A stretch of DNA of 64,000 bases from Nissolia schottii (Eukaryota; Streptophyta; Magnoliopsida; Fabales; Fabaceae), in contig QANU01085255.1 of assembly GCA_003254905.1 (NCBI GenBank), positions 655,624 through 719,623 on the forward strand, given 5' to 3'. Numbering within the stretch: position 1 is the stretch's first letter; each line of letters starts with the position of its first letter. The translations under genes were made by a program, and so were the position numbers. Of this stretch, positions 21,731 to 33,591 are shown one piece after another. Below the pieces are notes generated by a model. It had not been told where the DNA came from and did not search any database. It was given only the letters and a program-made list of their open reading frames with translations.

Positions 21731-23503
21731 AAACTCGTTTAGAATTGTAATATCTAAAAATATATAAAAGTAAAAAAATAATAGCTGATAATATCTTTAA
21801 AAAATACATTAAATATATTCTATAAACATGTAAGTATTTCACGATCACCAAAAGCATAAAAAATAATAAACAATTATATTTTTAAAATCCAAAATTATTA
21901 GTATAAAAATGTGATATTAAAACTTTTATAACTAAGTGATTTAAAGTTTTATCATAAAATATAAAAGTAATATTTACACTCCAAATTAACTCAAAAAACT
22001 CATGCATTAGAGTTACGATATTATAAAATTATTCAATTGCACTTATTCAACATCTTACCGACTGGAAAAGTTAATGTAATAATTTCGTCTTTTATTTTCT
22101 TACCTTCAAACTAGAGCGCTGACAGTGACGTGGGAAGTGATTGTCGATGGCGAAATTCTTAACTTTCCATTGTTATTGACGGGTGTCCCTGCTTTCAATT
22201 TCATGGTCCCCCATTACTCTCGTCTTTTTTCATTTTTCTTTTTCTTTTTCTTTAATCTAAAAGTGAAGTATACATCGATCGGTGTAATATCTTTGCATGG
22301 TGTGAGAAATAAACTTTGATCCAATGCGTGTTTGACATTAGCAAGGCAGACTCTCTCCCAGGTTAAGAATTGAGTACAGTCAACTCGACTCTTAACATTT
22401 GTAACTTAGCCTTTCCTAATCACTAAAGAAACACAATGATGGGCAAAGTTATATATCTTTCATTACACGCTTACACGATTATTACAAATTTATGCAAACA
22501 ATAACGACATGTAAAATGTCGCATACATAGTTTAAAGTAATTAGAGTTTCGTTGCCAATTGTCATGAATAAAAAGAAGAATTTAATCAACAAGCGATCAC
22601 GCCCTTTCAATTTTTTTTTTTTTTGGATACATCCTTGTAAGGTTTTTTGTTTAATTTAAATCTCTGACTTAAGTATCTATCTTTCACATGTTTTATTCAT
22701 ATAATAGACCACGTACAATATGATTTCAATGGAATCTAATCTCCGATCTTGAATGACTAAATAATCCTAATTCACATGCTATGTGCTACCAAGTTATGAT
22801 TACTGAAATGAAATATATAGGAGCAAGAGCGACAGGTTCCAGCAAAGTAACAAGATCCATCTAGTTTGCGTAAAGAGAAGAAAGGAAAAGAAGACTAACC
22901 GAAGCATCAAAGCAATGATAGCTTCAGAAAGAAAAAATAAATAAAGAAAAAGGAAGCACTCATTTGTCATTTTGGTGCGAGCAAATCAATGGAATCGTAG
23001 TTAATAAACCATTAAATTCTGCAAGTTACATTTATTCACTACTAACGAAATGTCACGGTCCTATTACTGATAGTCGCGTCTTTATTTATTTATTTAGTTA
23101 ATCTCAGAAGAATTCCCGTGATGACGGTGCTTTGTTACAGTATTTTAAAATCTTATTTTAAGGTATTATTAATATAAAAAGAGATTATACGTTAACAATG
23201 CATTGAAATTCAATTTTAAGAAGTTCTTATAAAACATATTTTATAATTGTATCTAAATTATGTATTATAATGTTATTAGAAATTTTACATTAATATTTAA
23301 TAATATATCAAAATTATAATTTTAAAATATATATAGATATCCTGCCTCTACAATTTTGAATTTTTAACATGTTTGAATTCTTAACAATAGGTTATATTTA
23401 AAATATTTTGTGATAATGTTTGTCATATTTTAAATTGGGAGACACTTGCCAAACACTAATTATAAGAAAAAGAGAGCGAGTACTAGTTTAGAATCGTCAT
23501 CAT
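21731..23503. other. Intergenic AT-rich spacer
   Basis: No gene, RNA or definable transposon was recognised. A (TTTTTC)-like pyrimidine run lies at about 22227-22251 and a T-run at 22610-22623. Confidence 0.5.
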
Positions 23504-24546
23504 ATCTTTTTTTTTGGTAGTCAAAGGGGCAGAGCCCAAAAAAGAAACAATAACAAACAAACTAGCCTCCACGAGGCCACGCAATCTGAATCAGGTCATT
23601 CAGAAGGAGAGGACGAGTAGCCGCAGGCGCTGTATCAAAGTAAGAAACCTCAAAGGAAGGAAGGCTATGACTTAGGTGAGCAAGGCAATATGCAACACGG
23701 TTGGATTATCTGAAGACATGTTGAAGGTGCACCGTCCAATTCTTTGACAACATGTCTCGAATACGAGATATGATCGAGGCAGCAGGATGCAAATGGTTAT
23801 GACAATTATGGATAAGCTTAATGGCACTCTGAGAATCACAGTCAACCCGCACTTGTTGGAAACCACCCCGCCAGGCAATATTAAGTACATGCAAAATGCC
23901 CCAAAGTTCAGCTATAGTAATGGATGTCAAACCCAATTTAGCCGAGAAACCTGTGACAAAACTCTCTGATTCATCTCTGATCAGACCCCCGCAGCCTGTA
24001 CTATCAGAACTAAGCACAGATCCATCGCAATTTGCTACCACCCAATGGCAACGGACCAGGTGATCCTCTGAGTTGGGAGAGGTAAACGAAGAGTATATAT
24101 GGGCCGGGGGAGAGTAATGTTTAAGCTTCAATCCAAAGGTGAACCAAAGGTCACCGGTACTAGGAGAGGAGTTATTAAAGATAAAATCATTTCGGACATA
24201 CCAGAGAAAATGGAGGGCCAAGCCAAAAACTAAACACCATTCCTGGTCACCGTACCAACCCAGATGATGGCCTTGCTTTAAATTTTTTGATAGTCATGTT
24301 TGAAGGGATGCTCCGAAAAAATTAAGCCAGCGAGTGGGATGCAATAATCTCTTCCAAAACCTCGAAACTACCTCACAATCTCGAAGTGTATGTAGAATGG
24401 TCTCCGTAGTGTGATTAGAGCATCGAGGACAAGAGCTATCCAAAGAGAGATGGCGAACAACCCAATTCGCATTTGTCAGTAACGCTTCTCTAGACACCAG
24501 ATAAAGAAAGGCTTTAACCCGCTCCACTCCCTTCCTTCCTATCAGA
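23504..24546 (-). mobile_element. 5'-truncated LINE: zf-RVT and RNase H region
   Basis: On the minus strand a zinc-binding reverse-transcriptase domain (KGVERVKAFLYLVSREALLT, CPRCSNHTTETILHTLRDC) is followed by a Ty1/LINE-type RNase H domain (RVT_3). RNase H residues include Asp in NCDGSV, Glu in AELWGIL and Asp in VDCDSQSA. The fourth Asp position reads Tyr (VAYCLA), and a stop precedes it. The 3' end has an A-tail (the T-run at 23507-23515 on the plus strand). GTCATCAT occurs on both sides (23496-23503 and 24547-24554) and is a candidate target-site duplication. Homology with the copy at 37977-39176 ends at about 24530, which supports 5' truncation there. Confidence 0.8.
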
Positions 24547-24554
24547 GTCATCAT

Positions 24555-26338
24555 CAATTTCTCCATTTCTGTAGTATGAGAGTTCTACCATTTTTCATTC
24601 TTGATTTTCATATTATGATATGATTTCATTAAATATTTGAAAAAAGAAATTGGAGCTTTTATTATGCCAAAAATTATATGGGTTCAATGCAAGGTGGTTT
24701 AGCACATGACGTGATGTCATTAGCCATTTGACCAAATTGGGATTTTTTCTTGATGAACTCAGATCTGATGCATGAGTGAACGAGGGGGGTGGTCGTGGGC
24801 TGGAGCGGTGACTGGTGACCGTGCCGGAGATGATGGTGGCGACGAGGTAAAGCAGATGAACAGTTGGGATGGGACTTAATGGTAAAGATAAAAAATAAAA
24901 ATGATTAGATAAAATATGTAAATCATATATTTTCTAAAACTAAAAATTACAATATAAATAATAAATTATATTTATATATAATAAGAATTTTTAATTTCTA
25001 CCATTAAATTGATTATTTTTATGGTTAAGATCCGGGGATCATTTTAGTCCATGGGAGAAGTTGGTTCCCTAGTTTAGAAAAGAAGCATTAAATGGTGGCA
25101 GTGATACCGGTGAACTAACGTAACTTGAGTGCCGACACACATCATAGTAGTTGGCTGACTCACTTGCCTGCCTGTATGGTGTGTAGGCCACTTACATGCT
25201 GTACACATTTTTATTAAAACAAAGCGGAATTTTTGTTATACCAAATTCAGTAAAGTAGATAATTTTGTTGGTTGACAATAAATATGTTTGAATGGTGATC
25301 TTTCAATTTTCTTCTAATAATTGTTCCAAGATTTTTTTTGGTTAAACAAATGAATGCCATACAAAACACAAAGCTAGATATATGGAATGACCTCTTTCTC
25401 TTTCTGTTGTCCTGAAACAGATTAGAGCGTTTACACCTGTGCCTTGTGTTTGTCTTTAACTCAACAAAAATAAATACTTTTTGAACATTAAACAAAGCAT
25501 CTTCACATGCATAACAGGCTAGTGAGGGTAAACTTCATGTATGAGAGAGATAAAGTATGTTATAAAAACCATCCCCGGCCTTGGTGTCTAAATAAGACCC
25601 CCGTTAACTCAAAAGCCTTTTTCTCTTCTCTGCTGCTGCTATAATCAGAAAATTTTCTTACATTATTTTTCCAAAGCAAAACCCATTCCTTCCATCAATG
25701 ATTGCATGTAGTACGCACCGAACCCATGATTCACCTCATCTCACTGTTCACTCATTCCCCATGTGTGTGTGTGTATGACACAAATTGAGCAGAACATCCG
25801 TTTCATTTCATTTTCCTTTGTGCTCCAAAACACATTATTCTTCATCTCTTCTTCTACTGATAGATCCTTGAGCTCCAAACACGTAACAGAAGAATGCGCA
25901 CACACAGTAACTGAGTGAGCTCAGATTGAGTGAGAAAGTACTCAACTTTAATTGGTCTTCTAACTTAAGAAGACAACACCACCATGTCACCGACACCACA
26001 ACCTTTTTACCTCATTGACACAGCTGTCGTGTCCTTCTCCGTGTTGAATACTTGTTACTGTACACCTTCATAAAAAGCTAAAAACTCCGCTCATTTGATA
26101 CTCTTCCCTCAATCCAAGCTTGCTTCCATTATCATCTCTGTTCACAAAAACCAAAATTCATTTTACATTTTACATTTTACACGCATGTGAAACATAAACT
26201 CGGAAGTAAGCAACACATTAAAGAGAAAAAAATCAGAACAACGTTGTTTTGTTTTGTCTTCACTCTTCACAAAGCAACCACATTTGGGGCCATTTTTTTG
26301 GTTCAAGAAGAAAAAACAAGTGTCTTGTTCAGAACACC
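24555..26338. other. Intergenic spacer and upstream region of the beta-galactosidase gene
   Basis: AT-rich, with one GC-richer patch at about 24780-24850 that has no recognised coding match. From about 25560 (TATAAAAACC) onward the sequence becomes CT-rich and leader-like, consistent with a promoter and long 5' leader for the gene starting at 26339. That TATA assignment is tentative. Confidence 0.4.
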
Positions 26339-29300
26339 ATGAGAAGGACCCTGCAGATTGTGCTGGTTTTGCTCTGGTGCCTCGGCATTTGTGGCCCAAC
26401 GTTGCTAAGCGCAACAAGTGTGGAGTATGATCACAGAGCATTGGTCATCGATGGCAAGCGCCGCATCTTGATTTCTGGTTCCATTCATTACCCTCGTAGC
26501 ACTCCAGAGGTTGTCTCTCTAAGTCTCTGTATATCTTTGTGTGTGTGAGTGTTTGTTAGTACTTTGTTTCTGGCCTTTGAACTTAACAGGGCTTTGGTTG
26601 TTGCAGATGTGGCCAGACCTTATTCAGAAATCCAAAGATGGAGGGTTGGATGTGATTGAGACCTATGTTTTCTGGAATTTGCATGAACCAGTTAGAGGCC
26701 AGGTTCTGTTCTGTTCTGTTCTGTTACCATTGCAATGTGAAATATGTGAATTATAAATATTGAATTTTGTAGCTACTCATAGTCAAATATATAAACATGA
26801 TATTTTGTTGCTATTGCTCTCTTATCTTGTTTTCATTCGAAAGATTATAATTAGTGACATCAAATTTTGCAATGTGTGTAATGTTGGCAGTATAATTTTG
26901 AAGGCAGAAATGATTTGGTGAGATTTGTTAAGGCAGTAGCTGCGGCGGGTCTATACGTGCATCTCAGGATCGGTCCATACGTTTGTGCGGAATGGAATTA
27001 CGGGTAAAGTTTGGAGCTTTCTTTGTTTTCTCTTGCTGTGGGACATCGCATTCATTATCTGACCTCTGGCCTTAATTAACAGTGGTTTCCCTCTTTGGCT
27101 GCATTTTATTCCGGGCATTAAGCTCCGAACCGATAACGAACCATTCAAGGTAATTTTTCCTTTATCTCCATCCATACCCTCATTTTGCTGCTTCATCCAA
27201 TCGTCCTTGAATCAAGGTTCACTTGCTAAAAACTTTGTCTTCAGGCAGAAATGAAGCGGTTCACCGCTAAGATTGTTGATTTGATGAAGCAAGAGAAACT
27301 CTATGCATCGCAGGGAGGACCTATCGTCTTATCTCAGGTTTCAATTTTTAATTAAATACATGGTCTTTTGTTAGGAACATTGTCAATTTTGTTCATTTGT
27401 GCACTATTTTTCTAGATTATCTATGCAGCCCTCTATGGTTATTCGTTACTATAAGAATGTTTGTACTTTCTAATGCCAGATTGAAAATGAGTACGGAAAC
27501 ATTGATGCCGGCTATGGTGCTGCGGGTAAATCGTACATCAAGTGGGCGGCAACAATGGCTACGTCTCTTGATACGGGGGTTCCCTGGGTCATGTGCCAGC
27601 AAGCAGATGCTCCTGATCCAATTGTAAGTTTTTCTCATTTCATCTGTCAACATCAACTGTCTGCGGTTTATAATTTATAAGATTGTGTCTGTCTACAATT
27701 GTCTTACTTGTTTGTTAACTTAACTACCTGCAGATCAATACATGCAATGGGTTTTACTGCGATCAATTCACACCTAACTCTAACACCAAACCAAAAATGT
27801 GGACTGAGAATTGGAGTGGATGGTAAGTGTCCTTTTCTGTATAGAACATTTATTTATATGAACAAAATATATCCCTCAAAATGTGATCTGATCGGTTGTG
27901 TATTTCATTTCTGATTCAACTTCAACCATTTTTATTTTTCTTTCAATATTTTGTATTCTTTGGAATGGCAGGTTTCTTTCATTTGGTGGTGCTGCTCCTC
28001 ATAGACCTGTGGAAGACATTGCGTTTGCGGTGGCTCGCTTTTTCCAGCGAGGCGGAACATTCCAAAATTACTATATGGTAAAGCAACCTTACATGTGGTT
28101 TAATTCATCATTATCATACGATACTTCAAGGGGGAAATAATCAGCCATAACAAGTTAAGTAAATGAGGTGATACTGAACTTCTTTGATTGCTTGCTCTGA
28201 AACAGTACCATGGAGGAACCAACTTTGGCCGAACTGCTGGCGGACCTTTCATCGCTACAAGTTATGATTATGATGCACCAATTGATGAGTATGGTATGCA
28301 CTCTTTTAACCTATTGTTTACATGGTAGACACAGCAAATGTGTCATCATTTTGTGTGTGTGTCTAATTATTTATGCTGCAGGAATGATTAGACAGCCTAA
28401 GTGGGGTCACCTTAAAGAAGTGCATAAGGCCATAAAGCTTTGTGAAGAAGCATTGATAGCAACTGATCCAACAATTACATCACTTGGTTCAAAACTAGAG
28501 GTATAAGTGGTCTTTGTTTAAATTTTTTGTGCTGTTACAGCATCTCGTGTGTTATGACAGATTTATGGATAAACTCCACTCTTTTGGCATAATCCAGGCT
28601 GCGGTTTACAAGTCAGGAGCTTCATGTGCTGCCTTCCTTGCCAATGTGGACGACAAATCCGATGCAACCATGAACTTCAATGGCAATTCATATCACTTGC
28701 CAGCTTGGTCTGTGAGCATCTTACCAGACTGCAAGAATGTAGTGCTCAATACTGCAAAGGTTTGCCTCATCAACTTCATTGACGAAGAATGTGATTGCGA
28801 TTGATTTTCCCAATCAAAATAAAAAGTCAAGATCTTTTCTGATATTTGCTTGTCCAAGAAGTAAGTAGCATGTAGGAAAAATTAACATTTTGCATCACAG
28901 ATTAATTCTGCAACTATGATTTCAAGCTTCACAACTGAATCCTCAAAAGTAGACATTGGTTCTTCTGAAGCTTCTAGTTCAGAATGGAGTTGGATAAGTG
29001 AACCAGTGGGTATTTCAAAGGAAGATTCATTCTCCAAAACTGGATTAGTGGAGCAAATTAATACAACAGCTGATAGAAGTGACTACTTGTGGTACTCAAT
29101 AAGGTACATATAAGCCTCCATGGTTAAAAGATCTTTCCTCTGATGACCTACAATTCCATGCTCCGTGATAACATTTTTCTCGTGATTTATGAAGCGTTGA
29201 TCTTCAAGATGATGCCAGCGCTCAAGCTGTCCTTCACATTGAATCACTTGGTCATGCCCTTCATGCTTTCATCAATGGGAAGCTTGCAGGTAGATAAGAA

Positions 29301-31907
29301 TTAAAGCAGTGACAACTGATGAAATATCTAGATAACCCTCATCTATATATGTTCTTCTTAGAAATTCATTCAAGATTTTTGTTTATGTTTTCTATAATTT
29401 GGATATCACTTTTTTCTTGACTTATTCAACAATAATAACTAAATATGTGATGTTATTGAAAACTTGTCAGGGAGTCAAGCAGGCAAAAGTCACAACTATA
29501 AGCTCAATGTGGACATTCCCATCACACTAGCGGCCGGAAAGAACACAATTGATCTCCTGAGTTTAACAGTGGGACTTGAGGTTCAATTAAGCATTACCTT
29601 ATGAGTTTCCATCCTACATGATTTGGCTTGATCATCAGCTAACATGAACCTTATACACATCAGAACTATGGAGCTTTTTTCGACTTAAAGGGAGCCGGGA
29701 TCACTGGTCCAGTGATGTTGAAAGGTTTGAAGAATGGCAACAACACTCTTGATCTCTCTTCACAGAAGTGGACATATCAGGTCACTCTCAGCTCTTTGGT
29801 TCAAGTTAATTGGATTCCATTATTTATCCTTTTTGGTTGAAGTCACACTGAATGCACTCTTGATATTCTGTCATGCAGGTTGGCCTCAAAGGTGAGGATT
29901 TAGGTCTGTCTAGCGGAAGTTCTGGACAGTGGAACTCACAATCTACCTTTCCTAAGAACCAACCACTGACTTGGTACAAGGTAAACTTACTTTGTAACAA
30001 TTATTTTCCAATTGAGTTTACATTTACTAAATTAGTATAAGGATTAAATTGCTAAGAGTATATTCAGATTTGAGAAAAATGACCTTCCTCTCACAAGGTC
30101 AATAATTGCTGCTTATTCTGTCATTAGCATTGTATTGACAGAATGTGTGGCTTTAGTTTTTCTTCACCTATCACTTTGATTCTATCAAAATGTCTGGTCT
30201 GAAACACCACTTGCTGTATTGCTTCTTCTATGCAAAGAAATGTTCATTATTCGATGGGACCAATAGCACATATTTAAGGTCTCTAGTTTTTCTTTAGTTA
30301 TCCCTTCATTCTTCTAAATTGCTCAGAACAGACAAAATCACCTTCCACCTATATTTTTGGTTCAAATGACTTTAGATTAGACTATGGATGGTCCAATTTT
30401 GTAGCCCAAAGTATTTTGAAGAAAGCTGGTACATGTTAGGTATGTGATGTTTGAGTTTTAAATTTATAAACGAAGGATTAAAATTTAGGGAACTATATTA
30501 AATGTTGACTCTCAGCCTAGAAGGCTAAAATAAAGAAGGAAACAAGATATCAAATTTTAAAAAAATATTCCACTCATGTGTATATGCTAGGTATGTGAAA
30601 GAATTCAGAGAATTCTTGCAGCAATGGCAAGAAGAGAGAATGAAAGTGTGCACAAAGTGAAGTGCTCAATTGAATTAATCACAGAGGCATTAAGCCACAT
30701 ACATACAAAGAGGTTACTTGCTGTGCAAGTTTAGATAACAAATAACTAACTCTCAACCAACTAACTTACACTAACTACCTCTAACTGATTTAACCAACTA
30801 TTTTGGATGTTTAGTGTCTAACGGTATGAAATATTTTGGACCTGCAATTAGAAACAAGGGAATGCAACTATAGGACAAATATTTTTGCTGCTAACTAATG
30901 TAGTACATGTTGGATTAGACAAGCTTTGCTGCTCCATCCGGCAGTAATCCGGTTGCGATTGACTTCACGGGGATGGGAAAAGGCGAGGCTTGGGTGAATG
31001 GACAAAGCATTGGGCGATACTGGCCAACGTATTCTGCTCCAAATTCTGGTTGCGCAGATTCATGCAACTATAGAGGATCTTATTCTTCAACCAAATGTCA
31101 GAACAATTGTGGAAAACCATCCCAGACATTGTAAGTGCTTGAATTTATATAAATTCTGAATGAGAAAAAGTTGAAAACAATCTTGAGTTTCTGATGTCAC
31201 TGGTACACAATACTCCCAACAGATACCATGTACCGCGTGTGTGGTTGAAACCAAGTGGCAACATTCTGGTTTTGTTTGAGGAAAGAGGAGGTGATCCAAC
31301 ACAGATATCTTTTGGTACCAAACAGGTAGCAAGCTTGTGTGCTCATGTATCCGAGTCCCACCCGCCGCCTGTGGAATCGTGGAACTTGGATACAGAATCA
31401 AGAAGGAAAGTAGGGGCTGTACTGTCACTCAAGTGCCCTCATCAAAATCAGGTCATCTCTTCCATTAAATTCGCAAGCTACGGAACACCTCTTGGAACAT
31501 GTGGCGATTTCTACCACAGCCGCTGCAGCAGCAACAAGGCCATGTCCATTGTGCAGAAGGTGTTATCTAGCTTCCTCTTCAAATATGAAGTTCTAATGCA
31601 TTTTTTCTGGTTACTTAGGGTCTGGTTAGTTGCCGTTTTCGTTTCTTATTTTTCAAGATTCTATGAAGTAAATAGCAAAAACAGTTCAGTATTTTCTTCA
31701 TAAAAGCTTAAAAAACATAAAATAGAAACCAAACAGACCCTTTTAATATTTTTTGGCTTTGGTTATAGACTGACTCAAATGAGCTTTTAACAGGCCTGCA
31801 TTGGAACAAGCGATTGCAGTGTTGGAGTGTCAAGTGATACATTTGGAGATCCTTGTAAGGGAGTGACAAAGAGTTTAGCAGTTGAAGCTACTTGCACGCA
31901 GACATGA
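26339..31907 (+). CDS. BGAL8: Beta-galactosidase, glycoside hydrolase family 35 (BGAL8-like)
   Basis: Nineteen exons: 26339-26509, 26607-26702, 26891-27003, 27083-27149, 27245-27337, 27480-27623, 27734-27822, 27972-28077, 28206-28293, 28382-28500, 28598-28759, 28901-29103, 29195-29289, 29471-29580, 29664-29780, 29879-29980, 30919-31130, 31223-31559, 31794-31907. All join in frame to 845 residues, the usual length for this class. It should release terminal beta-galactose from cell-wall polysaccharides or arabinogalactans in the apoplast. Visible are a signal peptide (residues 1 to about 25), the GH35 signature [14 protein letters not shown] with acid/base Glu184, the nucleophile Glu253 in [11 protein letters not shown], beta-sandwich domains, and a C-terminal Cys-rich galactose-binding (SUEL-type) lectin domain from about residue 760. 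Similarity is strongest to the BGAL8 type as I remember it; the exact orthologue is unverified. Confidence 0.93.
31618..31740. mobile_element. MITE in intron 18 of the beta-galactosidase gene
   Basis: The left end GGGTCTGGTTAGTTGCCGTT and the right end in reverse complement, GGGTCTGTTTGGTTTCTATT, form imperfect terminal inverted repeats of about 30 bases around a 123-bp non-coding element. GGGTCTGTTTGGTT-type ends are typical of small plant hAT- or Tourist-like MITEs. The target duplication is unclear. Confidence 0.6.
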
Positions 31908-32841
31908 ATGTAGCTTCAAGTCTTGTTCCTACCTTCTTGGGGGTTTGGTTGAAAGAAACACTCCCCAAGTGTCCTAGACTAAGAGTCTCTGGCTGAAGAA
32001 GCTTCCTTCTAAGCCAAAGTAAAAGGCTTAAAGTGTATTCTAGTAGTAAACCAGGAAATAATTTTGCAAAATAAAAAGAGTCTAAGCCCCACTTGCAAGA
32101 AAAAGAAAGAAAAGTCTTTGGCTGATGTAAGATACGCGACTATGTTAATAAGTCTCAAGTGAAAAAATTGGAACTTGGGACTTGCTCCATGGAGAAGTTG
32201 GATTGATGTAATTGTAGGGGAAATTTTTCACTCAATTGGAAAAGGATACATGGATCACTTGAAATTCATCAAGTTTGATGAACAAGATTCAACCCAAAGC
32301 TTCTAAATTGTAACTTAACATAAAAGTATGGGAAGAAGTTTTCATGATGAGGTTTATGTCTAAAACATTCATGAAAATATCTTCACTATTTTTACCTTCA
32401 AACTAATACATATATGTATTACAAGAAAAAAGATATATGACTCAATGTTATGTATTCAAACAATATGTGAAAAAGGAAAATTGTTGATTTTGACTGTTTT
32501 TTTTTTTTTTTTTAAAAAGTTCATTGTAAAATCAAAATAACCACTTAAATTGACTTCGAAAAGCTGTAATGAGTGATCCCAACCTGTGTTACCGTTATAC
32601 GATTCTAAAATCTAAACCCTCAACTAACAATTTTACATATTTGCTATCCTACCCCTCTTTCACATTTCGCATGGTGAACCATCCTTTTTCTTTTGCAACT
32701 TTTCTATCATCTTCTGTCTTTTGTCATTTCCAAATTGATTTCTTCCGCCTAGGTTTTTCTTAATCAGTATTCGGATTGCGTCTTCTCTCACGCTTTCTCA
32801 TCTCCATTCACAATTACAAATTTACAATTGCAATTGAGCTG
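31908..32841. other. Spacer: BGAL 3' flank and probable GRIK 5' leader
   Basis: The first few hundred bases are the 3' untranslated region of the beta-galactosidase gene. From about 32690 the sequence becomes pyrimidine-rich (CTTTTCTATCATCTTC) and may be the promoter and leader of the kinase gene, cut by the assembly gap. A T-run is at 32500-32512. Confidence 0.45.
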
Positions 32842-33546
32842 NNNNNNNNNNNNNNNNNNNNNNNNNNNNNNNNNNNNNNNNNNNNNNNNNNNNNNNNNNN
32901 NNNNNNNNNNNNNNNNNNNNNNNNNNNNNNNNNNNNNNNNNNNNNNNNNNNNNNNNNNNNNNNNNNNNNNNNNNNNNNNNNNNNNNNNNNNNNNNNNNNN
33001 NNNNNNNNNNNNNNNNNNNNNNNNNNNNNNNNNNNNNNNNNNNNNNNNNNNNNNNNNNNNNNNNNNNNNNNNNNNNNNNNNNNNNNNNNNNNNNNNNNNN
33101 NNNNNNNNNNNNNNNNNNNNNNNNNNNNNNNNNNNNNNNNNNNNNNNNNNNNNNNNNNNNNNNNNNNNNNNNNNNNNNNNNNNNNNNNNNNNNNNNNNNN
33201 NNNNNNNNNNNNNNNNNNNNNNNNNNNNNNNNNNNNNNNNNNNNNNNNNNNNNNNNNNNNNNNNNNNNNNNNNNNNNNNNNNNNNNNNNNNNNNNNNNNN
33301 NNNNNNNNNNNNNNNNNNNNNNNNNNNNNNNNNNNNNNNNNNNNNNNNNNNNNNNNNNNNNNNNNNNNNNNNNNNNNNNNNNNNNNNNNNNNNNNNNNNN
33401 NNNNNNNNNNNNNNNNNNNNNNNNNNNNNNNNNNNNNNNNNNNNNNNNNNNNNNNNNNNNNNNNNNNNNNNNNNNNNNNNNNNNNNNNNNNNNNNNNNNN
33501 NNNNNNNNNNNNNNNNNNNNNNNNNNNNNNNNNNNNNNNNNNNNNN
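32842..33546. other. Assembly gap (705 N)
   Basis: A run of 705 unresolved bases. It lies directly upstream of the first recognised GRIK coding exon, so the 5' untranslated exon and first intron of that gene are probably hidden here. Confidence 0.99.
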
Positions 33547-33591
33547 GGGGCGGACATATCAACTTACAACTCGTCTAAGGTGCATGCTCCA

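Noticed and set aside
32814-33557. Long open frames made of unknown residues
   Set aside because: They only span the assembly gap; N bases cannot contain visible stops.
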